A stretch of DNA of 58,306 bases from Eutrophocola sp964503965 (GCA_964503965.1 CAZDCK010000021.1:1-58306); one strand, 5' to 3'; shown: positions 43,819-53,326, counted from the stretch's first letter. Numbers and translations: made by a program. Notes: generated by a model from the sequence alone, not told the origin.

Positions 43819-44733
43819 TTGGCCAGGCGAGCACGTGGCAGAAAGATATCCGGCATTATCGTGCTGGATAAACCAACCGGCGAATCTTCCAGCCGCAGTC
43901 TTCAACGCGTGAAAAGATTGCTGGATGCGGCCAAGGCGGGTCATACCGGTAGTCTGGATCCTCTTGCTACAGGGGTGTTGCCACTATGCTTTGGTGAAGC
44001 CACCAAGCTTTCCCAGTTTCTTCTCGATGCTAACAAGTCCTATCGAACCACCATTCGCCTGGGTATTAAAACAGATAGCGGTGATTCCCAGGGGAATATT
44101 GTCAGTAGTACCGATGATACTGTCAGCTTGAAGGAGCTCGAGCAATGCCTTGAATCCTTTCGGGGTGAAATCACCCAGGTACCTTCCATGTACTCTGCGC
44201 TGAAGCATCAAGGCGTCCCTTTATACAAACTTGCCAGGAAAGGACAGGAGGTGGAGCGGAAAGTCAGGCATGTCACCATTTATCGGCTTGAGCTGCTGGA
44301 TTTCCGTGGCGATGAAGTCGACCTGGAAGTGGATTGTTCAAAGGGAACCTATATCCGTTCGATAGCTGATGACCTGGGCGATATGCTCGGTGTCGGCGGT
44401 CATGTCACTGCTTTGAGACGTTTGCAGTCAGGGCCTTTCACCGAGTCGCAAAGTGTCACCCTGGAAAAGCTCGAGGAAGCGGCTGAGCAGGGAGGTGCTC
44501 AAGCGCTGGACTCCTATCTATACCCGCCTGATCTGGCAGTAGAAGAGCTGGTAAAAGTCACTTTGCCCATGATCACTGCTGATTTCATGAGACAGGGGCA
44601 GCCGGTAATAGCCCGCGCGCTCCCCACAAATGGAATAGTCAGGTTGTATGATGATGAGGGTTTCTTTGGTATTGGCAGTATTCTGGATGATGGCCGCGTC
44701 AAGCCTGTAAGGCTGTTGAACCGGCAGAATTAG
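43819..44733 (+). CDS. truB: tRNA pseudouridine-55 synthase TruB
   Basis: Makes pseudouridine 55 in the T-loop of tRNAs. The protein has 304 residues. The catalytic Asp47 lies in GHTGSLDPLATG. Other motifs are VQ-free SRSLQRVKR, the segment SMYSALKHQGVPLYKLARKG, and the C-terminal PUA domain (from about residue 250). I chose the TTG at 43819 because AAAGG lies nine bases upstream and MARRARGRKISG aligns with the E. coli start; a TTG three codons earlier overlaps that ribosome site. Confidence 0.95.
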   Translation: MARRARGRKISGIIVLDKPTGESSSRSLQRVKRLLDAAKAGHTGSLDPLATGVLPLCFGEATKLSQFLLDANKSYRTTIRLGIKTDSGDSQGNIVSSTDDTVSLKELEQCLESFRGEITQVPSMYSALKHQGVPLYKLARKGQEVERKVRHVTIYRLELLDFRGDEVDLEVDCSKGTYIRSIADDLGDMLGVGGHVTALRRLQSGPFTESQSVTLEKLEEAAEQGGAQALDSYLYPPDLAVEELVKVTLPMITADFMRQGQPVIARALPTNGIVRLYDDEGFFGIGSILDDGRVKPVRLLNRQN

Positions 44734-44905
44734 GGTGTATAAGGGCGCTGATGTGTGCTATGGTACGCACCCCTTGAACCCTGCAGACAAGTCTGTTGGT
44801 GGCAGGGCGCAAGGATTGCATTTCAGGTAACTATAAATATGCATGGTTATACTGAGTTAAAGGGATGTTGGATTCAATTAACGCATATTAACAGGAGATA
44901 TCACT
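44734..44905 (+). promoter_or_regulatory. rpsO leader region
   Basis: The gap holds two hairpins (CCTGC/GCAGG near 44780-44807 and GTGTG/CGCAC near 44752-44770). In E. coli, S15 represses its own message by stabilising a pseudoknot at the ribosome site. I cannot establish that structure here, but the long structured leader fits. The ribosome site is ACAGGAGAT. A -10-like TATACT is at about 44849. Confidence 0.4.
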
Positions 44906-45175
44906 ATGGCTTTATCAGCCGAAAAGAAAGCTGAAGTTGTGGCCGAGTATGCCCTGTCTGAAGGAGACACTGGTTCCCCCGAAGTACAGGTAGCTTTGCT
45001 GACTCACAATATCAACCAGCTTCAAAACCACTTCAAAGAGCACAATCACGATCACCATTCACGCCGTGGACTTATCCGCATGGTGAATACCCGTCGTAAG
45101 CTGCTCGATTACCTGAAACGTAAAGACCTTAACCGTTACGCTGATCTGATCAAGCGTCTTGGTCTGCGCAGGTAA
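44906..45175 (+). CDS. rpsO: 30S ribosomal protein S15
   Basis: An 89-residue primary 16S rRNA-binding protein with four helices. Conserved features are GDTGSPEVQVALLT, the loop HNHDHHSRRGL and YLKRKDLNRYADLIKRLGLRR (described as the last helix). It is followed by the structured rpsO-pnp spacer. Confidence 0.98.
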   Translation: MALSAEKKAEVVAEYALSEGDTGSPEVQVALLTHNINQLQNHFKEHNHDHHSRRGLIRMVNTRRKLLDYLKRKDLNRYADLIKRLGLRR

Positions 45176-45181
45176 AACCCA

Positions 45182-45221
45182 GAACCTCCAATAAAGTGCA
45201 ATGTAACTTCGTTGGGGGTTC
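45182..45221 (+). terminator. rpsO 3' hairpin
   Basis: GAACCTCCAA (45182-45191) pairs with TTGGGGGTTC (45212-45221), a ten-pair stem with one G:U and a 20-nt loop. There is no T run, so it may be an mRNA-stabilising or processing hairpin and not a strict terminator. Confidence 0.55.
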
Positions 45222-45225
45222 CTGA

Positions 45226-45250
45226 CCTGGCCGGCATGGGGTCGGCCAGG
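45226..45250 (+). promoter_or_regulatory. pnp leader hairpin
   Basis: CCTGGCCG (45226-45233) pairs with CGGCCAGG (45243-45250), a nine-nt loop. In E. coli, RNase III cuts a hairpin in this same place and PNPase then represses its own translation; this hairpin is in the right position for that control. Confidence 0.55.
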
Positions 45251-45278
45251 ATTCGTACGAAAAGAAAAGAGATACATT

Positions 45279-47390
45279 ATGTTTAATCCGATTCGGAAAG
45301 AATTCAAATATGGAAATGACACTGTCATCCTAGAAACAGGAAAGGTTGCTCGTCAGGCCACCGGAGCAGTGCTTGTAACAATAGGCAATACAACTGTACT
45401 TGCCACGGTCGTAGGAAGAAAGTCAGCTAACCCCGATGCGGGTTTCTTCCCCCTGACAGTTAACTATCAGGAAAAAACCTATGCTGCCGGTAAGATTCCA
45501 GGTGGCTTCTTCAAGAGGGAAGGTCGTCCAACTGAAAAAGAGACCCTGACTTCCCGCCTGATCGACAGGCCGATTCGTCCCTTATTCCCTAAAGGTTTTA
45601 TGAACGAAGTGCAGGTTATCTGTACTGTCGTTTCTTCAGAAAAAAATGTTGACCCGGATATTGCGGCCATGATCGGTGCTTCAGCCGCTCTCGCTATTTC
45701 CGGTATTCCTTTCGCTGGCCCACTGGGTGCAGCTCGCGTTGGTTATAACGATACGGATGGTTACCTTCTGAATCCAAACGCAGAAGCTCTGGAGACATCT
45801 GACCTGGATATGGTAGTTGCAGGTACTGGTGCTGCAGTACTTATGGTTGAATCAGAGGCGAAAGAGCTAAGTGAAGACCTGATGCTTGGTGCTGTGCTTT
45901 TTGCTCATCAGGAAATGCAGGTTGTTGTTCAGGCGATCAATGAATTCCAGGCCGAAGCTGGCAAGCCAGCCTGGGACTGGGAGCCTCCAGCCACCAATGA
46001 TGTACTCACTGATGCTATTACTGCCAGTTTTGGTGATGGTATTAATTCAGCCTACCAGATTTCTGACAAGATGCAGCGACAGGATAAACTGGAAGAACTG
46101 CGTGACCAGGCTGTAGAACAGTTTGTCAGTGAAGATGTCGAGCCAGCAGTGACTGCCAAAGAAGTCCAGGGTATTTTTGCTTCCCTGGAAAAGAAAATCG
46201 TACGTCAGAATATTATCAAGGGCCAGCCGCGAATTGATGGTCGTGATACAAAAACTGTTCGTCAGATTGAGGTTGAAACTGGTGTGTTGAGCAAGACACA
46301 TGGTTCTGCCCTGTTTACTCGTGGGGAAACTCAGGCTGTTGTCGTGGCAACTCTTGGTGCTTTACGTGATGCACAAATCATTGAAGATCTTTCCGGCACA
46401 AAGAAAGACAACTTCATGCTGCATTACAACTTCCCTCCCTTCAGTGTGGGTGAGACAGGTTTTATGAGCGGTCCGAAACGTCGTGAAATTGGCCATGGTC
46501 GACTGGCGCGTCGTGGTGTTGCAGCCGTACTGCCATCAGACGAAGAATTTCCATATGCCATTCGTGTAGTTTCAGAAATCACTGAATCCAATGGTTCAAG
46601 TTCCATGGCCTCTGTCTGTGGTACCTCTCTGGCTCTGATGGATGCGGGCGTGCCTGTAAAAGCACCGGTTGCCGGTATTGCGATGGGGTTGATCAAGGAA
46701 GACAACGGCGTAGCTGTTTTGACTGATATCCTTGGGGATGAAGATCACCTGGGTGATATGGATTTCAAGGTAGCCGGATCTGCCAATGGTGTTACTGCTC
46801 TGCAGATGGATATCAAGATCCAGGGGATTACTGAAGAAATCATGGAGACGGCACTTGACCAGGCCTATGACGCCAGGATGCATATCCTTGCTGAAATGAA
46901 CAAGGTGATTTCTGCTCCAGGTGAGATTTCTGAAAATGCACCTTCCATGGCCAACCTTAAAATCCATCCTGACAAGATCAGGGATGTAATCGGTAAAGGT
47001 GGTGCAGTTATCCGTTCTATTACTGAGGAGACCGGTGCCTCAATCGATATCGATGATGATGGTAACGTGCGTATCTATGGTGAGGATGCTACTTCACGTG
47101 ATGCCGCTGTTGCTATGGTCGAGGAGATTACTGCAGAAGCCGAAATAGGTAAGCTGTATAAGGGCGTTGTTTCCAAGATTGTTGATTTTGGTGCTTTTGT
47201 CACAATCCTGCCTGGCAAGGATGGTCTTGTACATATTTCACAGATCGCTCAGGAGCGTGTGGAAAATGTGACAGACTTTCTGAAAGAGAAGCAGGAAATT
47301 GTGGTCAGGGTTCTCAAGATTGATGACCGAGGCAAGATAAGCCTGACCATGAAAGATATTACTGACGAAGATAAAGCGTCTGTTGAGTAA
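45279..47390 (+). CDS. pnp: Polyribonucleotide nucleotidyltransferase PNPase
   Basis: Phosphate-dependent 3'-to-5' exoribonuclease, trimeric and part of the RNA degradosome. The protein has 703 residues: two RNase PH domains (GGFFKREGRPTEKETLTSRLIDRPIRPLF in the first, described by position about 78-107; FPYAIRVVSEITESNGSSSMASVCG in the second, about 427-452), an intervening helical domain, a KH domain (IRDVIGKGGAVIRSI) and an S1 domain (LYKGVVSKIVDFGAFV). It is the end of the operon and is followed by a strong terminator. Confidence 0.98.
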   Translation: MFNPIRKEFKYGNDTVILETGKVARQATGAVLVTIGNTTVLATVVGRKSANPDAGFFPLTVNYQEKTYAAGKIPGGFFKREGRPTEKETLTSRLIDRPIRPLFPKGFMNEVQVICTVVSSEKNVDPDIAAMIGASAALAISGIPFAGPLGAARVGYNDTDGYLLNPNAEALETSDLDMVVAGTGAAVLMVESEAKELSEDLMLGAVLFAHQEMQVVVQAINEFQAEAGKPAWDWEPPATNDVLTDAITASFGDGINSAYQISDKMQRQDKLEELRDQAVEQFVSEDVEPAVTAKEVQGIFASLEKKIVRQNIIKGQPRIDGRDTKTVRQIEVETGVLSKTHGSALFTRGETQAVVVATLGALRDAQIIEDLSGTKKDNFMLHYNFPPFSVGETGFMSGPKRREIGHGRLARRGVAAVLPSDEEFPYAIRVVSEITESNGSSSMASVCGTSLALMDAGVPVKAPVAGIAMGLIKEDNGVAVLTDILGDEDHLGDMDFKVAGSANGVTALQMDIKIQGITEEIMETALDQAYDARMHILAEMNKVISAPGEISENAPSMANLKIHPDKIRDVIGKGGAVIRSITEETGASIDIDDDGNVRIYGEDATSRDAAVAMVEEITAEAEIGKLYKGVVSKIVDFGAFVTILPGKDGLVHISQIAQERVENVTDFLKEKQEIVVRVLKIDDRGKISLTMKDITDEDKASVE

Positions 47391-47480
47391 TCAGGAATCA
47401 GAATCCTTAAACTTGTTGCTGGTTCGACACCTTTTAGAGATGGTTGACCAGAAATAAGCAGGGTTCCGGGTCCGGAATAC

Positions 47481-47518
47481 AAAAACCGGGATCTCGATTG
47501 AGATCCCGGTTTTTTTTG
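47481..47518. terminator. Bidirectional rho-independent terminator after pnp
   Basis: AAAAACCGGGATCTC/GAGATCCCGGTTTTT with a GATT loop and T-rich ends on both strands. It serves pnp and the convergent PfkB kinase gene. Confidence 0.95.
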
Positions 47519-47558
47519 TACTAAGATAAAATAGCTAGAATATCTGGCCTGAATCAGT

Positions 47559-48560
47559 TCAACCAATAATTCTAGCTTTGATCTCCTGATGAGTTTCTGA
47601 AGGCAGGCGAGGGCCGAAACTGCTGACCGTTGTGGCCGCAGCCAGGCTAGCGAGGTTGCCCGCTGTTTCAAAATCATGGCCCGCTGAAATGGCATACAGG
47701 AAAGCCCCGGAGAACATATCACCGGCACCGTTGCTGTCTACTGCTTTGACCTCATGCGGCTCGATGCTGATGTTCTTTTCCCCATCAAACAACACGGCAC
47801 CCTCAGAACCGCAGGTAACCACGATCTGTTTGGCGATGGCTTTGAGGCCTTCGATTGCTTCTTCCACAGTTTCTTTACCTGTCCACTCCTTTGCTTCTAC
47901 ATCATTGGCAAAAATCAGGTCCACGCCGTCACCGATCATTTCCTGCAGGCCTCCGCGGAAAAACTGGACCATCGCCGAGTCTGACAGAGTGATGGCAGTC
48001 TTGACGCCATGTTTCTCTGCAACCTGCCTGGCATGAATGGAAGCTGCACGACCGCTGTCCGAGGTGACCTGGTACCCTTCGAGATAGACATACTCTGAAT
48101 CCTTGAGCGCATCTTCATCAATCTCGCTAGTTGACAGGGACTCTGAAATGCCCAGGAAGCTGAGCATAGTACGTTCCGTATCAGGGCTTACCATAACCAG
48201 GCATTTGCCAGTTACACCATCATCCCGGTTATTGTTATCGAGATTGGTGTGGATGTTGTTATGGCCCAACTGTTCAAGGTAAAAAGAGCCGGCATCATCA
48301 TTGGCGACCTTGCATGAAAAGAAAGCGTTTCCACCAAACTGGGAAATGGCATACATAGAGTTTGCTACGGAGCCGCCTCCGGCCCGGGTTTTCAGGCCGA
48401 ATGTGTCCAGCAGGCGCTGTTCCAGTGTGGCCTGGGATTCGCCGTCCACCAGGGTCATGATGCCTTTTTGAATACTTTCGTGTTCAAAAAAACTGTCCTG
48501 TACTTCAAATTCCTGGTCTACCAGGGCGGCACCGATGCCGTAGACATGATACTTCTTCAT
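47559..48560 (-). CDS. PfkB-family carbohydrate/nucleoside kinase (adenosine-kinase-like)
   Basis: Ribokinase-fold kinase of 333 residues. The catalytic base Asp281 is in NGAGDMFSG, the anion-hole signature. The N-terminal part has GAALVDQEF and the Gly-rich GGSVANSMYAISQFGG, which fit adenosine-kinase-like members; the sugar or nucleoside is not fixed. I chose ATG 48560, preceded by AAAGGGAACC. It converges with pnp and ends before the shared terminator. Confidence 0.88.
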   Translation of the reverse strand: MKKYHVYGIGAALVDQEFEVQDSFFEHESIQKGIMTLVDGESQATLEQRLLDTFGLKTRAGGGSVANSMYAISQFGGNAFFSCKVANDDAGSFYLEQLGHNNIHTNLDNNNRDDGVTGKCLVMVSPDTERTMLSFLGISESLSTSEIDEDALKDSEYVYLEGYQVTSDSGRAASIHARQVAEKHGVKTAITLSDSAMVQFFRGGLQEMIGDGVDLIFANDVEAKEWTGKETVEEAIEGLKAIAKQIVVTCGSEGAVLFDGEKNISIEPHEVKAVDSNGAGDMFSGAFLYAISAGHDFETAGNLASLAAATTVSSFGPRLPSETHQEIKARIIG

Positions 48561-48598
48561 AGTGGTTCCCTTTCTCATTAGTGTGTTTATTGGTTTTA

Positions 48599-49897
48599 TT
48601 ATATGCGTGCAAAGGCTTTTTCCGCGGCATCCAGAGTCAGTTGTAATTCCACGTCACCATGGGCAGCGGAAACAAAACCGGCCTCAAAAGCTGAGGGTGC
48701 CAGGTAGATGCCGCTATCGAGCATCTGGTGGAAATAGTGCTTGAATCGTTCGGTATCACAGGCCATTACCTGGCTGAAATGGCTGATCTTTTCGTCTTCA
48801 CTGAAGAAACAGCCGAACATGCCGCCGACCTGATTGGTAGTAAATGGTATGCCTGCCGCATCGGCCCTGGCTTTCAAGCCAGTAAGCAATGCAGCTGTCT
48901 TGTCGGTTAATGCCTCAAAGAATCCTGGTTTGCTGATTTCCCTCAGCGTGGTAAGTCCTGCCGTTACCGCCAGGGGGTTGCCGGACAGCGTGCCTGCCTG
49001 GTAAACAGGGCCACTGGGGGCCAGCATGTCCATGATCTCTTTTTTGCCACCAAAAGCGCCAACAGGTAAACCACCGCCAATCACTTTACCAAGAGTGGTC
49101 AGGTCGGGGATGATGTTGTAAACGGATTGGGCACCGCCAAGAGCTGTCCTGAACCCGGTCATGACTTCATCAAAAATGAGGACAACACCATACTGATTGC
49201 ATAGGGCACGTAGTCCCTCAAGATAACCTGGTCCGGGAGGAACAAGATTCATATTGCCTGCAACAGGTTCGATAATTACACAGGCAATCTCTTTTCCGGA
49301 TTGTACAAACAGGCTGTCAACGCTATCCAGATCATTATATGGGAGGACATAGGTTTCAGATGATGTGGATTGTGGAACGCCAAGAGAATCAGGTGATCCC
49401 AGTGTAAGAGCGCCAGACCCGGCTTTAACAAGGAGCGAGTCAACATGACCATGGTAGCAGCCTTCAAATTTGAGTATTTTGTCCCGGCCTGTAAATCCCC
49501 TGGCAAGTCGTATAGCACTCATGGTTGCTTCCGTACCTGAATTGACCAGCCTGACCGAGTCAATGGAAGGAACAAGTTCCGTAATAAGTCCGGCTAGCTC
49601 ACCTTCCTTTTCTGTAGGTGCTCCAAAGGTGAGACCCAGTTCCATCTGCTCCTTAAGTGCCTGTACCACGGCTGGATGGCGATGTCCCAGTATAAGGGGG
49701 CCCCAGGATCCGACATAATCCACGTAGCGGTTGCCGTCTTCATCAAATAGCCAGGCTCCTTCTCCCTTGTTGAAGAAAACAGGTGTACCACCTACCCCCT
49801 TAAAAGCCCTGACCGGAGAATTAACGCCGCCTGGAATTACATTTCTGGCTGATGCGAAGAGGGTTTCTGAGCGGGAATGATTCATTTCCGATGTCAT
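48599..49897 (-). CDS. hemL: Glutamate-1-semialdehyde aminotransferase HemL
   Basis: PLP enzyme making 5-aminolevulinate in the C5 route to haem. The protein has 432 residues. The PLP lysine is Lys271 in GKVIGGGLPVGAFGG. Other motifs are the N-terminal PGGVNSPVRAF, SGTEATMSAIRLARG and FDEVMTGFR. The start at 49897 has AGGAT seven bases upstream; a second ATG four codons later is also possible. It follows hemJ, so two haem genes are adjacent. Confidence 0.97.
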   Translation of the reverse strand: MTSEMNHSRSETLFASARNVIPGGVNSPVRAFKGVGGTPVFFNKGEGAWLFDEDGNRYVDYVGSWGPLILGHRHPAVVQALKEQMELGLTFGAPTEKEGELAGLITELVPSIDSVRLVNSGTEATMSAIRLARGFTGRDKILKFEGCYHGHVDSLLVKAGSGALTLGSPDSLGVPQSTSSETYVLPYNDLDSVDSLFVQSGKEIACVIIEPVAGNMNLVPPGPGYLEGLRALCNQYGVVLIFDEVMTGFRTALGGAQSVYNIIPDLTTLGKVIGGGLPVGAFGGKKEIMDMLAPSGPVYQAGTLSGNPLAVTAGLTTLREISKPGFFEALTDKTAALLTGLKARADAAGIPFTTNQVGGMFGCFFSEDEKISHFSQVMACDTERFKHYFHQMLDSGIYLAPSAFEAGFVSAAHGDVELQLTLDAAEKAFARI

Positions 49898-49910
49898 AGA
49901 ATATCCTGGT

Positions 49911-50333
49911 TTAAAAAGGTCGGACGACGACCAAAATGATAATGATGATCAGTAGAATAACCGGTGCTTCGTTGAAAAAACGGAAATAAATATGAGTCTT
50001 CTCGTTTTTATCGTCCCGGAATTTCCTGAGATGTTGCCAGCAGAGGACGTGGTATATAAGCAGAAGCGCCACGCAAAACAGTTTGGCATGCATCCAGCCC
50101 TGTGAAAAATAGAATTGTGGATTGTATCCAATGAGAACAGCGCCAAATATGATGGTTGCGATTGCTGAAGGGGTCATGATTCCACGGTACAGCTTGCGCT
50201 CCATGATCTTGAATCGCTCGTTGCTGATTTCATCATCGCTCATGGCATGGTAAACAAACAGCCTGGGCAGGTAGAAAATTGCCGCAAACCAGCAGACCAT
50301 GGCGATAATATGTAGGGCTTTGAACCAGAGCAT
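49911..50333 (-). CDS. hemJ: Protoporphyrinogen oxidase HemJ
   Basis: Integral membrane protein of 140 residues with about four helices. It is the oxygen-independent type of protoporphyrinogen oxidase found in many bacteria. The N-terminus LWFKALHIIAMVCWFAAIFYLPRLFVYHA carries the conserved His8 (described by position 2-30), and SQGWMHAKLFCVALLLIYH has the conserved Trp, Lys and His. It precedes hemL by 13 bases on the same strand, supporting a haem-synthesis role. Confidence 0.92.
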   Translation of the reverse strand: MLWFKALHIIAMVCWFAAIFYLPRLFVYHAMSDDEISNERFKIMERKLYRGIMTPSAIATIIFGAVLIGYNPQFYFSQGWMHAKLFCVALLLIYHVLCWQHLRKFRDDKNEKTHIYFRFFNEAPVILLIIIIILVVVRPF

Positions 50334-50406
50334 GAAATGCCTGTACTGATTAAAATAAAGCTTCGAATGATACCATTACAACCCTGAGGCTAAAACGGCA
50401 TTCCCC

Positions 50407-50435
50407 TTTATCTTTGAGGGAAGTGCTTTTATCAT
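50407..50435 (+). promoter_or_regulatory. Possible argC promoter
   Basis: TTTATC (50407-50412), a 17-bp spacer and TATCAT (50430-50435) lie 52 bases before the argC start, in the gap shared with the divergent hemJ gene. Confidence 0.4.
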
Positions 50436-50487
50436 ACCGCCCCCTTTTTACTGGCTTGCCAAAGCGCAAGTATTGCGAGGTACAGTT

Positions 50488-51519
50488 TTGATCAAAGCAG
50501 GCATTGTAGGTGCAACAGGATATACCGGGCAGGAGCTCTTGCGACTTCTGGTCAAGCATCCAGACGTCCGGCTCCAGGCAGTCACGTCCAGAGGAGAGGC
50601 GGGGAAAGCTGTGTCTTCCCTGTTCCCCAACCTGCGCGGGAATCTTGATATGGATTTCGTTGAGCCTTCAGCAGACGTGCTGGCAGCCTGTGACATCGTT
50701 TTTTTTGCAACACCCAATGGCACCGCCATGACAATGGTACCGGAACTAGTCAAAGCCGATACTCGTGTCGTTGATCTGTCCGCTGATTTCCGGATCAAGG
50801 ACGTTGTTGAATGGTCCAGGTGGTATGGAATGGAACATGCCTGTCCGGATTTGGTGGAAGAAGCAGTCTATGGTCTGCCGGAAATGAATCGGGAGCAGAC
50901 AAGGAATGCCCGGATTGTGGCAAATCCTGGCTGTTATCCCACGGCAGTACAGTTGGGGTTCCTTCCTCTGGTAAAAAACGCCCTGGTGGATTGTACCCGG
51001 CTGATTGCAGACTGTAAGTCGGGGGTCAGTGGCGCCGGGCGCAGTGCCAGTATTGGTAGTCTGTTATGTGAAGCCAGTGAGAGCATGAAGGCCTACAAGA
51101 TTGATGGTCATCGTCACTTGCCTGAAATAACACAGGGGCTCAATAATGCCAGCCAGGGAAATGTCAGTCTGATCTTTATGCCCCATCTGACCCCGATGAT
51201 TCGGGGAATCCAGGCAAGCCTGTATAGCACCCTGGTCAACAGGGAGGTGGATTTGCAGGCATTATTTGAGGACTTCTATCGTGATGAACCCTTTGTGGAT
51301 GTGCTGGAGTCAGGCTTGAGTCCTGATACACGCAGTGTGCGTGGCACAAATAATCTGCATTTGTCAGTGTGTCGCCCCCAGGGAGGCGACACTGTTGTTG
51401 TACTGGCAGCAGAGGATAATCTCGTAAAAGGAGCTGCAGGACAGGCTGTTCAAAACATGAATATAATGTTTGGCCTGAAAGAAACTTCTGGCCTGGATAT
51501 CGTTGCGGCTCTTCCCTGA
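50488..51519 (+). CDS. argC: N-acetyl-gamma-glutamyl-phosphate reductase ArgC
   Basis: NADPH-dependent third step of arginine synthesis. The protein has 343 residues. The nucleotide-binding motif GIVGATGYTGQELLRLL is at the N-terminus. The catalytic Cys149 is in NPGCYPTAVQLG, and the later HRHLPEI segment is typical. I chose the TTG at 50488, preceded by GAGG at seven bases; a TTG five codons earlier is the only longer option. It is followed by the DUF6776-bactofilin-erpA genes. Confidence 0.96.
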   Translation: MIKAGIVGATGYTGQELLRLLVKHPDVRLQAVTSRGEAGKAVSSLFPNLRGNLDMDFVEPSADVLAACDIVFFATPNGTAMTMVPELVKADTRVVDLSADFRIKDVVEWSRWYGMEHACPDLVEEAVYGLPEMNREQTRNARIVANPGCYPTAVQLGFLPLVKNALVDCTRLIADCKSGVSGAGRSASIGSLLCEASESMKAYKIDGHRHLPEITQGLNNASQGNVSLIFMPHLTPMIRGIQASLYSTLVNREVDLQALFEDFYRDEPFVDVLESGLSPDTRSVRGTNNLHLSVCRPQGGDTVVVLAAEDNLVKGAAGQAVQNMNIMFGLKETSGLDIVAALP

Positions 51520-51598
51520 GACAATAACAGAAAGATTTCCCGACCGACTGGTTGATAGGCTACTTCGGTAAATATAACCAGCAGGATAGGCATTTACG

Positions 51599-52342
51599 TT
51601 GAGCAGAACACCGACAGTCAAAGGCAGCAAACAGCTGAAAATGGTGGTTGTCCCACATCAGCCCTTGAAAAAGGCGCTGGTACGTTTTGGTATTGTTCTG
51701 CTTATGGCGCTGGTAGGCAGTGGTGCCTATTTTTATGGCCATTATCGGGGAGTTCTGGTCAACGGTGACGCCATGCAGCAAAGAGATCAGTTGTTACTGC
51801 AAGTTGATGATATGAGTATTGAAATGGGAATTCTGCAGCAGGAGTTGATCAATGCCCAGCAGGCAGGCGCTGTTGATCGGCAGGCATTGGAGGAAGTGCA
51901 GGCGACTATCCTGAACCTGCGGGAGACCATTGCACAGCTACAGGAGGATGTTCTGTTCTATAAGCAGATCATGTCTCCAGATAGTGCCGAGTCAGGAATG
52001 AGTATAGGGCAACTTGATCTGATCAGCACAGATGAGGAACGCCGCTTTCGATATCGTCTTGAGTTGCGACAGGTAGGCAATAACGAGAATCTCATTAACG
52101 GTTATGCCAATGTGAATATTCTTGGATCCCAGGATCGCCAGGAAGTTTCTCTGCCTTTGCGAGGACTTTCAGTAAATGAGGATCAGCTGGATATTAAACT
52201 GCAATTCCGGTATTTCCAGAATATCCAGGGGGAAATGGTTTTACCTGAGGGTTTTTCCCCTACTGGAGTGCAGATACTGGCAGTAGATCAAAGTAATGAT
52301 GACAAGACAGTCCAGAAAAGTTTTGCGTGGCTTGTCGAATAA
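51599..52342 (+). CDS. Membrane-anchored coiled-coil protein (DUF6776-like)
   Basis: Protein of 247 residues with one N-terminal membrane helix (about 28-45). Next comes a coiled coil (about 60-125, rich in Gln, Leu and Glu), and then a soluble domain that is probably beta-rich. It resembles the DUF6776 family that sits between argC and bactofilin in Pseudomonas-like genomes. Function is unknown; position suggests a cell-envelope role. The start is TTG 51599 with AGGATAGG upstream. Confidence 0.72.
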   Translation: MSRTPTVKGSKQLKMVVVPHQPLKKALVRFGIVLLMALVGSGAYFYGHYRGVLVNGDAMQQRDQLLLQVDDMSIEMGILQQELINAQQAGAVDRQALEEVQATILNLRETIAQLQEDVLFYKQIMSPDSAESGMSIGQLDLISTDEERRFRYRLELRQVGNNENLINGYANVNILGSQDRQEVSLPLRGLSVNEDQLDIKLQFRYFQNIQGEMVLPEGFSPTGVQILAVDQSNDDKTVQKSFAWLVE

Positions 52343-52427
52343 TCAGCTTTCTGTAGTCTCAATCTGTTTGCAGATACCCTATAATGCGTAACGCTTTCCA
52401 GTCAGGCGAATTAGCGGAGTTTGTTTT

Positions 52428-52865
52428 GTGAAAAAACCGTTCAGTACAGAAAATATAACCACCTTGATTTCCAAGGCCACAGAAATTACTGGTGACCTGC
52501 ATTTCAGTGGTGTCCTGGAAGTGGAAGGAAAGATTCGGGGTAATATATATGCCGATGATGATTCGTCCGCAGAAGTCCGTATTCGCGAAAGTGGTCTCGT
52601 GCAGGGTGAAATCCAGGTCCCTTCAGTGATAGTTAATGGCCTTGTAGAAGGTGATGTCTATTCCAGTCAGCACCTGGAGCTGGCGGCCAAGGCACGGGTT
52701 GTCGGTAACGTTTATTATCACTTGATCGAAATGGTGATGGGATCTGAGGTTAATGGAAGTCTTTGCCATAAATCCTCAGCGGAACTTAAGCCGCGCCAGA
52801 TTGGTCGTGATACCTCAGAGCTCCTGGAAAGTGCTGGTAAGGCCAAGCTCGCCGAGTATACCTGA
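52428..52865 (+). CDS. Bactofilin
   Basis: Cytoskeletal protein of 145 residues that polymerises into filaments and helps shape the cell wall. The central domain is a right-handed beta-helix with regular Gly- and Val-containing turns (GDLHFSGVLEVEGKIRGNIY near 27-46, GLVEGDVYSS). Flanking tails are short and polar. The start is GTG 52428 with a weak ribosome site. It sits upstream of erpA, anmK and the M23 peptidase. Confidence 0.93.
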   Translation: MKKPFSTENITTLISKATEITGDLHFSGVLEVEGKIRGNIYADDDSSAEVRIRESGLVQGEIQVPSVIVNGLVEGDVYSSQHLELAAKARVVGNVYYHLIEMVMGSEVNGSLCHKSSAELKPRQIGRDTSELLESAGKAKLAEYT

Positions 52866-52948
52866 AGACAATCCTGTCCTGCCAAATACTTGACTGTTTT
52901 GCTTGGTTATTGGATAATCATCCTCTAACTTTTACCTATTCTTGACTC

Positions 52949-53326
52949 ATGACAGCAGCAGGAAATGTGACAGACTCCGTTGTCGGCACCCACGATGCAG
53001 TAGCGATATCGCTGACAGATAATGCCGCCAGGAAAGTGAATGCACTGATCAGTGAAGAGGGCAATCCTGACCTCAAGCTGCGTGTTTTCGTTACAGGTGG
53101 TGGTTGCTCCGGATTCCAGTACGGCTTTTCATTCGATGAGGCTGTCAACGATGATGATACGGTCATTGGAAACAATGGTGCCGAGTTGCTTGTAGACCCC
53201 TTAAGCTACCAGTATCTGGTTGGTTCTATTGTTGACTATACGGAAGGCCTGGAAGGTTCCCGCTTCACAGTTCAGAATCCGCTCGCCACAACCACCTGTG
53301 GTTGCGGCATGTCATTCTCCATCTAG
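52949..53326 (+). CDS. erpA: A-type iron-sulfur carrier protein ErpA
   Basis: Delivers [4Fe-4S] clusters to apoproteins such as IspG/IspH. The protein has 125 residues. The three conserved cluster Cys are Cys53 (GGGCSGFQYGF), Cys117 and Cys119 (CGCGMSFSI). The N-terminal ten residues are a longer tail than usual. Between its stop and the convergent anmK stop lie about 180 bases with no gene that I can support. Confidence 0.96.
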   Translation: MTAAGNVTDSVVGTHDAVAISLTDNAARKVNALISEEGNPDLKLRVFVTGGGCSGFQYGFSFDEAVNDDDTVIGNNGAELLVDPLSYQYLVGSIVDYTEGLEGSRFTVQNPLATTTCGCGMSFSI

